DNA from: SABI01 sp028532915
GTDB taxonomy: Bacteria; Spirochaetota; Spirochaetia; Sphaerochaetales; Sphaerochaetaceae
DNA: 64,000 nucleotides
NCBI GenBank assembly: GCA_963677225.1
Contig: OY781923.1
Span: forward strand, 1,674,001 to 1,738,000
Reading direction: 5' to 3'
The notes beneath the pieces were generated by a model. That model searched no databases, was not told the DNA's origin, and saw only the letters and a program-made list of their open reading frames with translations. Position numbers and translations under genes: made by a program. Shown piece by piece: positions 26,111 to 33,607 of the stretch; position 1 is the stretch's first letter; each line of letters begins with the position of its first letter.

Positions 26111-28489
26111 TCAAGGGCCCATCTCGACATATGTTTTCCCGTGCCCCCCGTCCTCGGGACGGGCAAAATAGAAGGAACTCACGTACGGAAGCGTCGAAAG
26201 CCGTTCATGGATTCCCCTCATAAGGATACCGTCGCCCATCCCGTGGATGATCGAGAAGGTCTTCATTCCGTGAAGAAGTGCTCCTTCGATCTGGGTATCA
26301 ACTGCGGCAAGGGCATCTTCAAGCGTTCTTCCTCTCACATCTATACTCATTCGCACCTGTTCTATCGAGGAGGAATAGGAGATCGTGGGAGCCTTGGTTT
26401 TCTCGGGCATCCCTTTCGGTCTCAGTTCTTCAGATCTGAAGGTGAATTTCATCCCGCCGATTGAAACAAGATATCTCCCCCGTTTCTCTTTTCGAACGAT
26501 CACACCTTCTTTCTTTTTGTCGCCCGCATATACATTCATCCCCACTTCCAGAGTGCGATCGAGTTCCTTCGTACTGTTTTTCGCAGGATTCACCCTGATG
26601 GCATTTGCCGCATCCCGGCTTTCAGCTTTCTTCTGGTCGAGAGAATCAAGGTACTGTTTCACCTTCCTCGTCTTCTCTCTGGTGATTTCTCCTTCTCTCA
26701 GCTCAGCAACTAGATTCTCGAGTTCCTTCCTCTTTTCGCTTATGAATCTTGAAAGAGAACCGATCTGCTGTTCTCTTACCTGTCTCTCCTTCTGATTCAG
26801 AGAAAGCTGACGCAGATCATACGCTCTCTTCATTTCCGTGAGTTCGCGTTCGCGTTCGGCTATTTTCTCGAGTTTTCTTTCCGCCTGATGCTCCTTCTGT
26901 TCCAAAGAGGAGATGATTGTTGAGACTTTCATATTCTGCGATCCGATGTGGGATATAGCCGTTTCGAGCACAGATTCGGGCAGACCCATTCTCCTTGCCG
27001 TATCGATTGCATGCGATTCACCGGGTAGCCCCGAGATCACTCTGAAGGTCGGATTATGGGTCTTCTCGTCGAACTCCATCGATGCATTGAGAACATGTTG
27101 ATGTGCGTAGGCGTACTGCTTGAGCAGCGTGTGATGACTCGTTATCAATGTGATCACCCCGCTGTCCATAAGATGCTCGACGATGGCCTTTGCGAGTGCG
27201 GCTCCTTCTATCGGGTCGGTACCGCTTCCCAGTTCGTCGAGTATGACCAGAGACCTGTCGTCTATCGATTTGACTATCTCTGCTATACGCTTCATGTGGG
27301 AGGAAAAGGTTGAAAGCGATTTCTCTATCGACTGTTCATCCCCGACATCCGTGTAGATCGATGAGAAAAGAGGAAGAGACGAACCCTCTTTCGCGGGAAT
27401 GACAAAGAGTGTCTGATGCATGAACGCAAGAAGAGCGACAGTCTTGATGCTTACAGTCTTCCCCCCGGCATTCGGTCCGCTGATGACAACCGTACTGACG
27501 GGAGGGGAAATCTCCATGGTGATGGGAACGGCCTGATCTTTCAAAAGAGGATGCCTTGCCTCCAAAAGTTTGATAGTGCGGTCTTCACTGATATCGGGAA
27601 AGGTGCACATATAGCGCCCTTTGAAGAGACTTCGTGACAGCATAGCATCGGCATATCCCACAGCTGACCTGAGATCCTCTATGTCGCTGAGGGCCGAAAA
27701 TGCCATATCGGAGAGAGAGGAGATGATCTTCGCCATCTCGATCTCGATCTTCTGCTGCAGCAGCACGACCTGATTATTGTATTCGACAAGAGGAAAGCTC
27801 TCCATGAAGACGGTGGATCCTGAATTGCTCGTACTGTTTATGAACCCCTTAACTTCGCTTCTTCGGTCGTTTCTGACAGGGAGGACAACGCGCTGGTCTT
27901 TGTATGTGGGAACGGATTGTGCCGCTGTATCTTTATGCTCTTTAAGAAACGATTCTGAATACGATTTCCTCTGAGTCCGTTTCGACTCGAGAGCATGTAC
28001 GAGGGAGGCTATCCCGGGATGGCTCATCTTCACCACTCCGGGTGATTCCAGGCAGAAATCGATCTCTTTCATCAAAGCGGTGAGACTTTCGGGTATACGG
28101 TCCATCAAAGCGCAAGACGGATACTCCGCCGTTGAGTTCGAGGCGGCTGCAATGTCTCTTTTCGGAGCGTGCAGGTATTCATACAGTTCGATGCTTGAAT
28201 GAAGATACTGCCCCAGAATGAAGAGCTCTGTGCCGTCTATCGATCTGTGAATTGAACAGAGATGTCCTACGATCTGTGAAATATCGGGAAACGATGATAA
28301 CGGAAGGTCGTTATACAGGGGGATGAGAGACAGGTCTTCTATGATTCTCTGATTCTCGGCGATCACTTTGCGGTCTGTGACGAACGGTGAATCTCTCAGC
28401 TGTTCGGCACCTTCAACCGACAAAGTCAGTGCGCACACGAAGTCCATCACTCTTTCTATCTCAAGATCTTTAATCGTATTGCTGTTCAT
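26111..28489 (-). CDS. mutS2: MutS2 family ATPase/endonuclease
   Basis: 792 residues. Core and lever domains at about 1-300, ATPase with Walker A GPNAGGKTVSIK (about 345), Walker B LVILDELGSGTDP and ITSHHTLLKQYA, a long coiled-coil clamp at about 510-640 (EQKEHQAERKLEKIAERERE), a KOW-like strand region, and a C-terminal Smr nuclease-type domain at about 715-792 (SIDVRGRTLEDALAAVDTQI, IIHGMGDGIL). MutS2 proteins lack the mismatch-binding N-terminus of MutS; they have been tied to suppression of recombination and to collided-ribosome rescue. The neighbouring rsgA, seven bases upstream on the same strand, fits the ribosomal link. Confidence 0.95.
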   Translation of the reverse strand: MNSNTIKDLEIERVMDFVCALTLSVEGAEQLRDSPFVTDRKVIAENQRIIEDLSLIPLYNDLPLSSFPDISQIVGHLCSIHRSIDGTELFILGQYLHSSIELYEYLHAPKRDIAAASNSTAEYPSCALMDRIPESLTALMKEIDFCLESPGVVKMSHPGIASLVHALESKRTQRKSYSESFLKEHKDTAAQSVPTYKDQRVVLPVRNDRRSEVKGFINSTSNSGSTVFMESFPLVEYNNQVVLLQQKIEIEMAKIISSLSDMAFSALSDIEDLRSAVGYADAMLSRSLFKGRYMCTFPDISEDRTIKLLEARHPLLKDQAVPITMEISPPVSTVVISGPNAGGKTVSIKTVALLAFMHQTLFVIPAKEGSSLPLFSSIYTDVGDEQSIEKSLSTFSSHMKRIAEIVKSIDDRSLVILDELGSGTDPIEGAALAKAIVEHLMDSGVITLITSHHTLLKQYAYAHQHVLNASMEFDEKTHNPTFRVISGLPGESHAIDTARRMGLPESVLETAISHIGSQNMKVSTIISSLEQKEHQAERKLEKIAERERELTEMKRAYDLRQLSLNQKERQVREQQIGSLSRFISEKRKELENLVAELREGEITREKTRKVKQYLDSLDQKKAESRDAANAIRVNPAKNSTKELDRTLEVGMNVYAGDKKKEGVIVRKEKRGRYLVSIGGMKFTFRSEELRPKGMPEKTKAPTISYSSSIEQVRMSIDVRGRTLEDALAAVDTQIEGALLHGMKTFSIIHGMGDGILMRGIHERLSTLPYVSSFYFARPEDGGHGKTYVEMGP

Positions 28490-28496
28490 GCTGTCC

Positions 28497-29447
28497 TCAA
28501 CGTCTGTCTGATGCCCAGAGGGGACCTCTCTCTTTCAAAGAATAGAGCATCCTCAGATAACTTTCATAACGGTCGGTGTGAATCTCGTTGTTCTCAACTC
28601 TTCTTTTTACATCGCAGTCGGGTTCATGTTCATGAAGGCACATATCATAAGCACATTTCCCCCGTGATTTTCTAAATTCAGGGAAATACTCTTGGATCAG
28701 ATGACTATCGGTATGTGGTATCATGAGTTCCCGTACACCGGGAGTATCCACGATCACGGTCTGCCCTTTATGGAACAGAATGGAATGATTGGTGGTGTGT
28801 CTGCCTCTGTTGAATTTCTGTGAGACACTGGCGGTTGTCTGACGTATCTGATTTCCCATAAGCTTGTTCACTATCGTCGACTTGCCTACTCCTGACTGTC
28901 CCACGAAAGCTACAGAACGACCTTCTATACGTGAATAGAGAAGGTCTATCCCCTCTTCGTCGAATGCTGATATCTTCAGCGTCTCGTATCCGAGAGTTTC
29001 GAACAGCTCGAAACGCTCGATCTGCTCCTCCAGCAGCGGAAGGTCGCATTTGTTGAGCACTATGAGAATATTGCTCTTCGCGGCACAGACTATCGCCCGG
29101 TCGATGAACCGCGGGCGGAACGGCGGCTCGTCGGTGCTGCAGACGATGACGATCTTATCCATGTTCGCAACGACCGTCTGATTCGCACTTTTTTTTGCAT
29201 TCCACCGCATGAAGCTGCTTGTCCTATCCAGTCTTCGGGTGATCAGCCCCTCAGAGCCCTGGTGGACCGTGAACAGGACCTTGTCTCCCACCGCAAGCGG
29301 TGCGTACTCGTCGATCACATCAGAGAGTACTTTGCCCTTTATCCTGCACATATAGGTTTTCCCATCGTCATCACAGACGGCGCCCGCTTCTTTTACCGAG
29401 AATATGTTATTGATACCGCGTGTCACGATCCCTGTGAGTTCTTCCAT
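28497..29447 (-). CDS. rsgA: Ribosome small-subunit GTPase RsgA
   Basis: Circularly permuted GTPase that assists late 30S maturation. 316 residues from ATG 29447. Order of motifs is permuted as expected: N-terminal OB fold (about 1-70), G4 VLNKCDLP, G1 GQSGVGKSTIVN, G3 DTPGVREL, then a C-terminal zinc site with Cys/His in KCAYDMCLHEHEPDC. No Shine-Dalgarno sequence precedes the ATG, and a good promoter would place transcription start at or next to it, so the mRNA may be leaderless. Co-transcribed with mutS2; divergent to the pentapeptide gene. Confidence 0.93.
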   Translation of the reverse strand: MEELTGIVTRGINNIFSVKEAGAVCDDDGKTYMCRIKGKVLSDVIDEYAPLAVGDKVLFTVHQGSEGLITRRLDRTSSFMRWNAKKSANQTVVANMDKIVIVCSTDEPPFRPRFIDRAIVCAAKSNILIVLNKCDLPLLEEQIERFELFETLGYETLKISAFDEEGIDLLYSRIEGRSVAFVGQSGVGKSTIVNKLMGNQIRQTTASVSQKFNRGRHTTNHSILFHKGQTVIVDTPGVRELMIPHTDSHLIQEYFPEFRKSRGKCAYDMCLHEHEPDCDVKRRVENNEIHTDRYESYLRMLYSLKERGPLWASDRR

Positions 29448-29453
29448 ATCTGT

Positions 29454-29482
29454 ACAATACTGACAAAACAGAGAGTGTGCAA
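29454..29482 (-). promoter_or_regulatory. Promoter of rsgA, possibly giving a leaderless mRNA
   Basis: TTGCAC (29482-29477), 17-base spacer, TATTGT (29459-29454), then six bases to the ATG at 29447. The usual initiation distance puts the first transcribed base at or beside the start codon. Confidence 0.5.
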
Positions 29483-29525
29483 GCAATTGCCTTTACTCGC
29501 CGCTGTCAATTTGATACATTTAGCT

Positions 29526-30104
29526 ATGTTTCGATGTATACCATGCAATCATCCCGGTTGCAAAAAATATGCGGTGGAGGACGAATTCACCTGCCTTGAA
29601 CACTCTGACCATCCCGACAGGATACTGCATACCATCACCAGGGCTCTGGGAGACAAACACAATCACCGTGACATGCTCATCACCGACGCTGTCTTCGATC
29701 ACCTCGATTTTTCAAAGACGAAACTTTCGATGTGCAACTTCGCACGGTGCGTGTTTCGGGATGTGGATTTTTCCCACAGCAAAATAAACTCGTGTTTTTT
29801 TGACTTCTGTCTTTTCGACAGATGCATGTTTGACGATAACGATTCTAGACATTCAGTGGTTGCAGGGTCCAAACTCATTCAGTGTTCCTTCACCGATTCG
29901 ATGCTCATACATACGAATTTCATGGGAATAGACGCCAGAGAGTGTGATTTCTCTACAAGTGACCTCTATTATTCCAATTTCAGCAGCTCACACCTTGTGG
30001 ACGTGCAGTTCGTAGACTGCAACCTGAAAAATGCTGATTTCAGATATACCGAAAGAGATAAGGTATCATTCAAGTATTCGAATTTCGAGGAGGCAATATT
30101 CTAA
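29526..30104 (+). CDS. Pentapeptide-repeat protein with cysteine-rich N-terminus
   Basis: 192 residues. The first 30 residues (MFRCIPCNHPGCKKY, then FTCLEH) hold four Cys and His spaced like a small zinc-binding module. From about residue 55 to the end the sequence follows the A(D/N)LxX pentapeptide pattern with Phe or Leu at the centre every five residues (LDFSKTKLSMCNFARCVFRD, DFSTSDLYYSNFSSSHLVDV), folding as a right-handed quadrilateral beta-helix of roughly seven turns. No signal peptide or membrane helix. Some pentapeptide proteins bind gyrase as DNA mimics, but this cannot be assumed. Seven bases upstream of the metallo-hydrolase gene, probably co-transcribed. No clear ribosome site; an in-frame TTG lies at 29511. 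Confidence 0.7.
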   Translation: MFRCIPCNHPGCKKYAVEDEFTCLEHSDHPDRILHTITRALGDKHNHRDMLITDAVFDHLDFSKTKLSMCNFARCVFRDVDFSHSKINSCFFDFCLFDRCMFDDNDSRHSVVAGSKLIQCSFTDSMLIHTNFMGIDARECDFSTSDLYYSNFSSSHLVDVQFVDCNLKNADFRYTERDKVSFKYSNFEEAIF

Positions 30105-30110
30105 ACGCCT

Positions 30111-30725
30111 ATGAAGATATTCTCACATTTCTCCCTTGATGATTTTTCGAACACCTACCTCATCGGCCCTGAAAACGGCGGAGATGCGATCCTGATCGAT
30201 CCCGGACATATCGACATATCGATCATCGAGCGGGTGGAGCAGAACAGATACAATGTCGCCCATGTGCTCATCACCCACAGACACGACAGACATATCGCCG
30301 GTCTCGGCACTCTGATGAAAATATATAATCCGAAAATCTATGCGGGATCCCCCTCTCTCTACGACTTCCCAGTGACAGGCCTCAAGGATTCACTGTTTCT
30401 CGATGTATCGGGAATCTCGGTGGAGGCGATGCAGATCCCCGGCCACTCGATCGATTCTTTCGTATTCAAGATCGGGAATGCTCTGTTCACCGGGGATGTC
30501 CTTCACGCAGGACGCGTCGGCTCGACAAAAGGTGTTCTGGAGAAGGCCCTTCTTTTGAAGGGTATCAAAAAGAGGATCCTCACTCTCGACGAGAGGTTCG
30601 TCATATTCCCCGGCCACGGTACACTGAGCACGATAAAAGTCGAAAAACTTTTCAATCAGGAACTCATCGAAGCCATGGGAAGTGACGATCTCGACCAGAT
30701 CAGTCATCCGAGTATCCGTACCTGA
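30111..30725 (+). CDS. Metallo-beta-lactamase-fold hydrolase
   Basis: 204 residues of the glyoxalase II-like subgroup. Metal ligands are visible: ITHRHDRHIAG (the HxHxDH-type motif), PGHSIDSFVF, the bridging Asp in LFTGDVLH, and FPGHGTLSTI near the C-terminus. There is no additional C-terminal substrate domain as in true glyoxalase II, so the substrate is unknown; persulfide dioxygenase or lactonase-like activity are alternatives. Cytosolic, no signal peptide. It follows the pentapeptide gene closely and converges on rluD with one base between the stops. Confidence 0.8.
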   Translation: MKIFSHFSLDDFSNTYLIGPENGGDAILIDPGHIDISIIERVEQNRYNVAHVLITHRHDRHIAGLGTLMKIYNPKIYAGSPSLYDFPVTGLKDSLFLDVSGISVEAMQIPGHSIDSFVFKIGNALFTGDVLHAGRVGSTKGVLEKALLLKGIKKRILTLDERFVIFPGHGTLSTIKVEKLFNQELIEAMGSDDLDQISHPSIRT

Positions 30726-30726
30726 G

Positions 30727-31641
30727 TCAGTTCAGCAGTTTATCTTTGAATCTTTGAGGCATGGGAGAAGTGATCTTCATCCTCTCTTTCGTTTCAGGAT
30801 GGTCAAAAGAGAGAGACAGAGCATGAAGCAGTAAGGGAGAATCGTCTTTTTTCCGGTTGTAGATACTATCGCCGACGATCGGATGAAAGATGCTCTGAAG
30901 GTGTACCCTGATCTGGTGGGTCCGTCCCGTGAACAGGTGCACCCGAAGCAGGGCAACTTCTTCATACTGTTTCAGAACAAGATAGTCTGTTCTCGCCTTT
31001 TTCCCCTTGTCGGGGTCTTCGCTTGCGCTGAATTTCTGCCGGTCCCGTTCATCACGTACGATCGATGTACGTATCGAACCTCTTCTCGTTTCAAAGACAC
31101 CTTCAGCGACAGCTATGTAGTATTTATCGGTCTGGCGGTCTTTGAACTGGCGGTTCATCTCCCGCAAAGCTTTCGCGGTCTTTGCTATTAGGAGGACTCC
31201 GCTGGTATCCTTGTCCAGACGATGGACTATCCCGGGCCTCAACTTCTCCTGATCGTGTTCTGCAACGAAAGGATCACCGTAGCGGTAGACCAGAGCATTC
31301 GCCACGGTCCGGTCCCAGTTGCCGCTTCCCGGATGTACGACCATCCCCGCCTCTTTGTCTATCACCAGAATCGAATCATCCTCGTAGAGAACTTTAAGAG
31401 GAATATCCTGAGGCTCCAGTGAATCGAAGAAATGTTCGGTCCACTGCAGAGTGATCTCATCTCCTTTTTTCACTCTTTTGCTTTTTTTAACCTTTCGGCC
31501 GTTGAGGAAAAAACGGGTTTCAGGATCATCTGATAGAGTTCTGCTGAAATCGGGAGCCAAGGCTGAACAGACCATGTCTATCCTGCATGAATCGAAACTG
31601 TCATCTATGCAGAAACTCTCTGCGTGTTCGCGAACAGCCAT
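30727..31641 (-). CDS. rluD: RluD-family 23S rRNA pseudouridine synthase
   Basis: 304 residues. N-terminal S4 RNA-binding domain at about 10-80 (FFLNGRKVKKSKRVKKGDEI), then the synthase domain with the catalytic Asp in IVHRLDKDTSGVLLIAKT. TGRTHQIRVHLQSI and VGDSIY are further landmarks. RluA, RluC and RluD cannot be separated with certainty, but the S4 domain excludes RluA. Start taken at ATG 31641; the open frame extends through the upstream gene. Last gene of a GNAT, yggS, small-membrane-protein, rluD run. Confidence 0.88.
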   Translation of the reverse strand: MAVREHAESFCIDDSFDSCRIDMVCSALAPDFSRTLSDDPETRFFLNGRKVKKSKRVKKGDEITLQWTEHFFDSLEPQDIPLKVLYEDDSILVIDKEAGMVVHPGSGNWDRTVANALVYRYGDPFVAEHDQEKLRPGIVHRLDKDTSGVLLIAKTAKALREMNRQFKDRQTDKYYIAVAEGVFETRRGSIRTSIVRDERDRQKFSASEDPDKGKKARTDYLVLKQYEEVALLRVHLFTGRTHQIRVHLQSIFHPIVGDSIYNRKKDDSPLLLHALSLSFDHPETKERMKITSPMPQRFKDKLLN

Positions 31642-31642
31642 A

Positions 31643-31951
31643 TCATTCACCCAATAAATAGTCGACCACAGCGACAGCAAGAGAGAGGACCGCTGCCGAT
31701 CCGACGACGATCGCTGCTTCTCCGAGATCGGTGGAATGAAGAGGTGACATCCCGGCATTCTGAGCAAGTGTGTATGTGACCGAAGTGAGAGCACATGTGA
31801 GAGGCAACGATCCGAAAAAGAGGGTCTCCCCTCTTCTCAGAGAGAGGGCCCACTCGGGAAACTCATCCTCCCGATATTCCTCACCCGTCGCCGAGAAAAC
31901 CGGCATAAGGAGAAGAAGAAGTACCATCACACACAGAATCATCCTTTTCAT
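31643..31951 (-). CDS. Small exported or membrane protein, unknown
   Basis: 102 residues. Signal-like N-terminus (MKRMILCVMVLLLLLMPVFS, likely cut after FSA), a polar stretch with EEYREDEFPEWALSLRRGE, then two hydrophobic segments at about 47-66 and 76-98, so it probably remains in the membrane. I do not recognise a family. Its start overlaps the yggS stop by one base and it ends one base before the rluD start region, so it is a real part of that operon. Confidence 0.65.
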   Translation of the reverse strand: MKRMILCVMVLLLLLMPVFSATGEEYREDEFPEWALSLRRGETLFFGSLPLTCALTSVTYTLAQNAGMSPLHSTDLGEAAIVVGSAAVLSLAVAVVDYLLGE

Positions 31952-32646
31952 TAATATCCTCTCGAACCGAAGATTGCGGTCCCTATCCTTACTATGGTAG
32001 ATCCCGCTTCGATCGCAATCCTGAAATCTCCGCTCATCCCCATCGAAAGCTGATGGAAATCAAGATCGGGGAACTGTTGAGCACATTCGTCCTGCAGAAG
32101 CCGAAGTGAATTGAAAGCCTTATAGATTTTCGTTTCGACGGATGTCTGCGGACCGACGGTCATCAGTCCTTCGACTTTCACATGGTGGAGGCTGCTGATG
32201 ACTTCGAGAGTTCTAAACAGATCGTCTTTATCACCGAACCCGTGTTTTGTTCCATCTTTGGCAGTATCGATCTCAAGAAGAACAGGCATCACTTTCCCTG
32301 CCTTCTCTGATTCCTTATCGATGAGGCGGACAAGCTTTTCACTGTCTACCGAATCGATTCCATCAACGAGAGAAACAGCCTTTTTTACTTTATTCGATTG
32401 AAGATGACCGATCAGACGCAGCGTGAACTCACCTTCTTTTCTTTCTGTGAATTTTCCGGCGACCTCCTGTACCCGGTTCTCGCCGAACAGTGTCATATTA
32501 CAACCGAGAGCATCCGCGACCGCCTCATACGGGTGGTTTTTTGATACGGCCATCAATGAAACACCATCACTCCTTCCGGCCTTTCTCACAGCTTCATCTA
32601 TCTCATATCTGATCTGTGCGATCCTTTCGTTCATCTCGACATTCAT
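31951..32646 (-). CDS. YggS/PLPBP family pyridoxal-phosphate protein
   Basis: Single-domain TIM-barrel PLP-binding protein implicated in vitamin B6 homeostasis; no catalytic activity is established for the family. 231 residues. The PLP lysine is in LMAVSKNHP (about residue 34), with GENRVQE, HLIGHLQSNKVK and the phosphate-binding LSMGMSGDF. Start ATG at 32646 has AAGG about ten bases ahead; the open frame further upstream overlaps the acetyltransferase. Preceded by the GNAT gene by 23 bases. Confidence 0.92.
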   Translation of the reverse strand: MNVEMNERIAQIRYEIDEAVRKAGRSDGVSLMAVSKNHPYEAVADALGCNMTLFGENRVQEVAGKFTERKEGEFTLRLIGHLQSNKVKKAVSLVDGIDSVDSEKLVRLIDKESEKAGKVMPVLLEIDTAKDGTKHGFGDKDDLFRTLEVISSLHHVKVEGLMTVGPQTSVETKIYKAFNSLRLLQDECAQQFPDLDFHQLSMGMSGDFRIAIEAGSTIVRIGTAIFGSRGY

Positions 32647-32669
32647 TGTATCTACACCTTCTTTGACAA

Positions 32670-33230
32670 TCATAATTTTTCGTAGGTATCGCTGAACACT
32701 GCATATAGAGCCGAATCCTGGTAGCCGTTCAGTGAGCTTTTGTAATAATGGCGGAGACAGGAGCACTCTTTATGCATTCCGGCTTTCTCCATGACTCTTC
32801 CGCTTGCCGCGTTGGCAAGAGAGTGGGCAGCTTCTATTCTGTGAAGTCCCATGTAGGTGAACGCATGACGCAGGACATAGGGGAGAGCTTCGCTCATGTA
32901 CCCTTTCCCCCACTTGCTGCGGGAAAGACAATACCCGACTTCCCCTTTATGATCGACAGGTGATATGGTCATTACACCGGCAGACCCGATCACTGTACCA
33001 GTCTCTCTGACGACGATCGCCCAGTTCACCGAATGTGGAAGGGTCTCGTCCTCGATCCAGCTGCTGATCACCTTCTCTGATTCCTCAACGCTCTTGTGGG
33101 GTACGAATCTGAGATATCTGGCAACTTCATGATCGCTTGCCCAACCGAACATCGCAGGAGCATCAGAACGTTTGAAGGGACGTAACAACAGCCTGTCCGT
33201 CTGTATTTCATGCTTCTTTATCGTTTTCAT
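32670..33230 (-). CDS. GNAT-family N-acetyltransferase (RimJ/RimL-like)
   Basis: 186 residues. Opens with IQTDRLLLRPFKRSDAPAMF, the signature of the RimJ/RimL/Acetyltransf_3 group, followed by VGYCLSRSKWGKGYMSEALP, the acetyl-CoA loop, and AHSLANAASGRVMEKAGM. The acceptor may be a ribosomal protein N-terminus, as in RimJ/L, or a small molecule. Start at ATG 33230 with GAGG about ten bases ahead. First gene of the operon that ends in rluD; it lies about 65 bases after the tRNA terminator. Confidence 0.82.
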   Translation of the reverse strand: MKTIKKHEIQTDRLLLRPFKRSDAPAMFGWASDHEVARYLRFVPHKSVEESEKVISSWIEDETLPHSVNWAIVVRETGTVIGSAGVMTISPVDHKGEVGYCLSRSKWGKGYMSEALPYVLRHAFTYMGLHRIEAAHSLANAASGRVMEKAGMHKECSCLRHYYKSSLNGYQDSALYAVFSDTYEKL

Positions 33231-33294
33231 AGGTCTCAATCCTCTAGGGCACCAGTATACCAGCGAAAAGGTTCAATTGAAAACGGGTAGAATA

Positions 33295-33327
33295 TAAAAA
33301 GAGAGAAAGTTCTGAGACTTTCTCTCT
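33295..33327 (-). terminator. Intrinsic terminator after tRNA-Val
   Basis: Minus strand: perfect 11-bp stem AGAGAGAAAGT with its complement (33327-33317 and 33310-33300), 6-base loop, followed by a T run. Confidence 0.9.
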
Positions 33328-33331
33328 CGTA

Positions 33332-33403
33332 TGGGGGGTAAGGGATTTGAACCCATGACATCCTGCTTGTAAGGCAGGCGCTCTCCCACTGAGCTAACCC
33401 CCC
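33332..33403 (-). tRNA. tRNA-Val (anticodon TAC)
   Basis: 72 bases without encoded CCA. Acceptor GGGGGGT pairs fully with ACCCCCC, discriminator A. D arm GCTC/GAGC, anticodon stem CCTGC/GCAGG with loop CTTACAA giving anticodon TAC, T loop TTCAAAT. The T stem reads ATGGG against CCCTT, so its second pair is a T-T mismatch. A TTGACA box lies 43 bases ahead and a terminator follows at once, making a single-tRNA unit. Confidence 0.96.
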
Positions 33404-33422
33404 GTAATGCGTAACGAAAAGA

Positions 33423-33452
33423 AAACTACCACACACTTGTAAGTTTTGTCAA
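33423..33452 (-). promoter_or_regulatory. Probable promoter of tRNA-Val
   Basis: Minus strand consensus TTGACA (33452-33447), 18-base spacer and a poor TAGTTT (33428-33423), 20 bases before the tRNA. Confidence 0.45.
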
Positions 33453-33607
33453 TAATGAGAGGCGATAAATCGGTGAAAGAAGTACCTTGATTGTTGAAAC
33501 CTGCCCAATAACCCTTTACCATCATAGACATAGATAGTAACATCGGTTATTACATCCTTTTCTTGTAACCACTTACCGTGTTTCTCAAATAATCGAAAAG
33601 GTTGATG

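Noticed and set aside
29262..29525. Upstream open frame joined to the pentapeptide gene
   Set aside because: It runs antisense through the start of rsgA and shows no pentapeptide or other pattern.
33507..33551. AATAACC and GGTTATT inverted repeat ahead of the amylosucrase gene
   Set aside because: Seven-bp arms are 31 bases apart in AT-rich sequence, so chance is likely.
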